Shown: piece after piece, positions 60,182 to 64,000 of the stretch | Layout of the letters: each line of letters begins with the position of its first letter | Numbering within the stretch: position 1 is the first letter of the stretch | From: Maylandia zebra | Lineage: Eukaryota > Chordata > Actinopteri > Cichliformes > Cichlidae | NCBI RefSeq assembly: GCF_041146795.1 | Contig: NC_135172.1 | Coordinates: 34,457,623 to 34,521,622 of the forward strand | Direction of reading: 5' to 3' | Length of the DNA stretch: 64,000 bases | Position numbers and translations under genes: made by a program | Notes under the pieces: model-generated | Seen by the model: only the letters and a program-made list of their open reading frames with translations | What the model was told of the DNA's origin: nothing | Databases searched by the model: none

Positions 60182-63100
60182 TCAAACAAAGAAAGAGGTT
60201 GGCTGTGGGTGAGTGCTTGTACTGTGCTCCTGGGCCATTTTATTAACACTTGCCCCATGTGGCCAAAAGAGACTGCTCGTCAGTAACGGTGGGGATACTG
60301 ACAGGAAATGAAAATGATCCAACGGGATGGTCCGGACTGGCCTAATTTGAGAAACATGAAACACGTTGTGTACCTTCATGTTGCATGGGTGGGCCAGCCG
60401 GACAGTCACTGGATTCAGGACTCAGTCCGCAGAGTGATGTTCCTAGAGGAAAAGCCATAACTGCTGGCCCACCCGATAGGCCGGTGTAGGGACACGGCGG
60501 CGGTCAGCCAGTCTCTTGTTTTGTGCGCTCGTACGCAGTAGGGCCGCTCGAGTCGCCCGCCAGATCCGTCGACAGCGCCTCATGTGATGTTGCACGGAAG
60601 GTACGGCCACCTCTCCCTCCATGATGGAGAGGAGTGGGGGTTGATACCCCAGGGATGCTTCGAAGAGAGAGACACCCGTAGCGGCCGACGTGCTAGAGTT
60701 ATGGGCGTATTCGGCCCACGCCAACTGCTCACTCCATGACGACTGGTTGGAGGAAACGACGCAGCGCAGCATGGCCTCCAGCTCCTGGTTCGCTCGCTCA
60801 GTCTGGCCATTAGTCTGCAGGTGGAAACCAGAAGACAGGCTGACCTGGTCAAGAGCTGGGCAGTCTCTAGAGCGGTGGAGAGTTTGGTAAGGGCAAAAAA
60901 TTGGGCAGCCTTAGAAAAACGGTCAATGATGGTGAGTATAACAGTTTTACCAGAGGACGGAGGGAGGCCAGTGATGAAGTCCAGAGCGACGTGCGACCAC
61001 GGCCGGCTGGGGACAGGCAGTGGTCTGAGGAGTCCCGATGGAGGGGAGTTGGACGTCTTATTTCGGGCGCACACAGGACATGTGGCCACATACTCCCGGA
61101 CGTCCTGAGAGAGAGACGGCCACCAAAACAGTCTTTGTAAAAGGGTGACAGTTCGGTTCCTGCCCGGATGGCAGGTAAACCGTGCGGTGTGTGCCCAGTG
61201 GATGACCTTACCCCTGACCGCTGAGGGAACATACAATCTACCTGCTGGACCGGTGCCCTTTCTATCTCCCAGGTGAGGGTCCCCACAATGCATGAGGCCA
61301 GCAGAATGGGCCTCTCCTTCTCCTCAGGGTCCGTGTCTGGCGCGAACTGGCGTGACAAGGAGTCTGGTTTCGTATTCCGGGACCCGGGCCTGTAGGTAAT
61401 GGTTAGGTTAAACCGTGCAAAAAACAATGCCCACCTGGCCTGTCGGGCGTTCAGGCGCTTAGGCGCTTGTAGGTAGGCGAGGTTCTTGTGGTCCGTCCAC
61501 ACGATAACAGGATGTTCGCTCCCCTCCAACCAGTGCCGCCACTCCTCCAGCGCCAACTTGATGGCAAGAAGCTCCCGGTCGCTCATGTCATAAGTCCTTT
61601 CAGCCTGAGTGAGCCGACGGGAGGAAAAGGCACAGGGGTGTAATTTACCTTCCTTGCGCTGCGAGAGAACAGCCCCAACTCCCGAATCAGAAGCGTCCAC
61701 TTCCACCACGAACGGCAGGGTGAGGTCAGCCTGGGCCAGGATGGGGGCCGAGGCAAACAGGCTCTTGAGACGGTCGAATGCTTGCTGAGCTGCTGGAGAC
61801 CACAGGTACGGCTGTTTGGGCGATGTGAGTTGTGTGAGAGGCAATGCTACCTTACTGAAGTCCCGGATGAAACGTCTGTAGAAGTTGCTGAATCCCAGAA
61901 AACTTTGCAGTCGGAACTCCTAGGCCCCCTACTGACCCTCGCCCATCTCCAGTCCGCCTGCCAAACTCCCGCATATGGTCGTCTAGACTGATACACATGT
62001 TAACCAGGGCACTTAACGATTTAGGAAGCTCTTTAGTGGCCAACTCACGTTTGACATTCTCATTTAAGCTGTTTAGGAATGATCCTCAGAGCGCCTTTTC
62101 CTCCCAGCCCGTCTCCTCGGCCAAGATCCAAAAGTCCACGGAGAAGTCTGCCACGCTCCGCAGGCCCTGCTTTAAAGTAAACATGCGATGAGTAGCACTG
62201 TCAGGGTTAGATCCTTTGTCAAACACACACCGAAATTTGTTCAAAAAAATCACTATATGAGATGGAGGGTTGGGCGCTCGGGACTGCTTGAGCCCAGAGC
62301 AGTGCTCGTCAGGTCATGAGCTCCACCATGAGGGTGATCTTGGCAATATCAGAGGCATAAGCTCGAGTCTGCTGCCTAAAAATCAGAGAGCATTGAGTCA
62401 AAAATCCCCGGCTTTTGTCCAAATCTCCACTGAATTTTTCAGGTACAGGTAACGTGTGTTCTCGCTGTGGCGGAGGTGGAGATGGAGGAAGGGGACAGGC
62501 CGCTGCTACATTTAGAAGCTCTACTGGTGGTTGTGGTTGTGTAGGGGGCTCTGGTGGTTGAACGAGTGCTCTAGGTGTAGCAAGCAACATACCTTTCAGT
62601 TCAGATACCACCTGTAGTAGCGCGGACTGCTCCTCGGCCACATGCTGCAGCATCTTTTCATGCCGCTCCAACCGTTCAGCTTGAAGCGCGAGCTCGGGAG
62701 TCAACGGGAGTTGAATCCGCTGAGTCCATTGCTGGCTGGATTGTTCTGTCACGGGTAATGGGAAAATACGGACTCAGTTGCGGAGCTCTGGATGGGAAGT
62801 ACACAGTGCGTTTATTTACAGTGCCCAAAAACAGTCTCAAAACACAAAGTGAAGTGCAAAGTCCAACAGTGATCTTCTCCAAACTCCCAGTGGTGCGCAG
62901 GTGAGTTTCCAAAGTGATTATCCGAGTGTGTGTTCTCCTCCAATAGCTTAATCCCGCGGGCTCCTTCTCTCCAACCTCCAGCTCCGTATCACTTCCTCCT
63001 ACAAACGAGCGAAAACAACAGGTGAGAAGGCTAGCCGGCTAAAGCTAAGTTGCAAGTCACAAAACACTCTTTACTACCGAGCTTCAAGTACAATCCAGCA

Positions 63101-63286
63101 TCGACTGCCATCTGGACACACAGTTAAATACCTCAGCCCACGACGAAGGATGATTAGTGACAGCTGGATGGCAAATTAGGTGCAGGTGTGTCAGCCGCTG
63201 GGTGAAGGAGGAGGAGAGAGAGAGAGAAACACACACACATACACACACAGGCAGGTCGCCCCGGGAAGGACCGTCCGACCATGACA
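60182..63286 (-). mobile_element. Ty3/Gypsy LTR retrotransposon fossil
   Basis: One LTR is recognised at 62747-63286 (540 bp, starting TGTCATGG and ending CCGTGACA on the minus strand). Parts in order after it: a gag-like region (about 62309-62746), an RNase H region (about 61300-61844), an integrase region (about 60580-61293, with the zinc-binding and core segments typical of Ty3/Gypsy) and a chromo-like end (about 60182-60409). The second LTR was not recognised. The copy is clearly broken, with more than five breaks, and is old enough to be inactive. The internal order is that of vertebrate chromo-type Gypsy elements. Confidence 0.85.
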
Positions 63287-63717
63287 CACACAAAGCTCAA
63301 ACCAGTCTCACTCGCACTCTCACGAAACACGTTGAAAAAATATGATTTGTGTTTAAGCCCCAATTACTCCAGTTATACTCCGTCACCCCCGGCTACAAAC
63401 TCACACCCTATACCTCGATTGGTAAAAGAATTGTGTGCCAGGGTGAAGTTGGTTTTGTCATGAAAACTGTTTACGATCCGCGGCCCCCAACTTACCTTCC
63501 TGTACCTTCACTGTACAAGCCCCACTCACCTAATGTCTCATCCACGCCCCCTGTGTACCAGGATTTAGCAGAAGTTTTTCATAAGGATCTTGTCTTGTTT
63601 TTCCTTCCACACCGACCCTATGACTGTGCTATTGACCTGTTACCCAGCGCACCACTTCCCACATGTAAGCTGTAGAGTTTGTCAAAGCCCAAACGTGAGA
63701 TGATGAAAAAATACATA
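63287..63717. other. Flank of the Gypsy fossil, nothing recognised
   Basis: A plus-strand frame of 108 codons (63349-63675) is proline-rich and matches no family known to me. It is not called a gene. Confidence 0.35.
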
Positions 63718-63960
63718 ACAGAAATCAGAAATCAGAAATCAGAAAGGGTTTTATTGCCAAATGTTGAGCAGGTTTACAACATTAGGAAATTGCTGCGGTG
63801 CTTCACTGCAAACATACTGTTATAAATTACGTTTAAATAGACATGAAAATAAAAATAAGAGTAAGAATTAAAAGTGCTAAGTAGATAGATATATACATGA
63901 TATATACATGAGTGCAGGTGGTGATCAGTGCCAAACATGGAATGGAATGATAACATGGAT
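63718..63960 (-). mobile_element. Probable non-LTR retrotransposon 3' end with (TTTCTGA)n tail
   Basis: On the minus strand, sequence ending 'caacatttggcaataaaacc' is followed by CTTTCTGATTTCTGATTTCTG. A polyadenylation-like word before short tandem units is the structure of a LINE or SINE 3' end. No coding part is visible and the family is not assigned. Confidence 0.4.
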
Positions 63961-64000
63961 GATAACAGACTCTCTGGCCAAAGGTTTCTTTTAGCCGTCT

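Noticed and set aside
63349-63675. Proline-rich 108-codon plus-strand frame
   Set aside because: Adjacent to the Gypsy LTR, unlike any family known to me, and with no start or splice support.

Overview
The window looks like nuclear DNA of a teleost fish, most likely a cichlid-type percomorph. Host genes are split by short GT-AG introns. The repeats are typical of teleosts: L2/CR1-type LINEs, Tc1 and hAT transposons, and SINEs whose body resembles the AFC SINEs known from African cichlids. The GIMAP genes are of the fish type. There are no bacterial or viral gene blocks and no tRNA or rRNA gene.

Layout. From 1 to about 25.5 kb I see no gene I can name. This stretch holds a hAT element with an 8-bp target duplication (1576-2406), microsatellites, a 5'-truncated L2-like LINE (9357-10449), two poly-C tracts, a LINE 3' end with a (TTATC)n tail, an old LINE remnant, and a CR1/L2-type LINE (20271-22082) inserted inside another dispersed repeat. 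From 25,888 to 35,720 (minus strand) lies a complete 11-exon gene for the mitochondrial dicarboxylate carrier SLC25A10. It joins to 286 residues with no break; one intron uses a GC donor and two introns carry decayed Tc1 elements. A single-exon claudin gene follows at 39,895-40,563 (minus). The end of a Gypsy-type LTR element abuts a nearly full-length L2-like LINE at 42,757-46,740.

From 46.7 to 59.7 kb is a GIMAP (immune-associated GTPase) cluster. It has one plus-strand gene (46,986-47,964) and three-exon gene 2 on the minus strand (49,826-51,423), converging with it. Beyond these are a C-terminal GIMAP relic (about 52,495-52,640), two closely related tandem genes A (53,995-55,452) and B (57,034-58,234), and a third tandem unit C (58,975-59,720) that kept its promoter and first exon but lost the GTPase exon. 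Genes A and B are the most unusual find. Their only usable start codon is in a first exon encoding a signal-peptide-like leader, spliced in frame to a GTPase domain that is normally cytosolic. A broken Ty3/Gypsy fossil (about 60,182-63,286, minus) closes the window.

How the parts relate: SLC25A10 and the claudin are independent housekeeping and epithelial genes. The GIMAP genes form an expanding immune family. The plus-strand GIMAP has three ISRE-like repeats between a LINE tail and its first coding exon, consistent with interferon control. All exon joins were read by eye from splice sites and protein similarity held in memory; no alignment was run.
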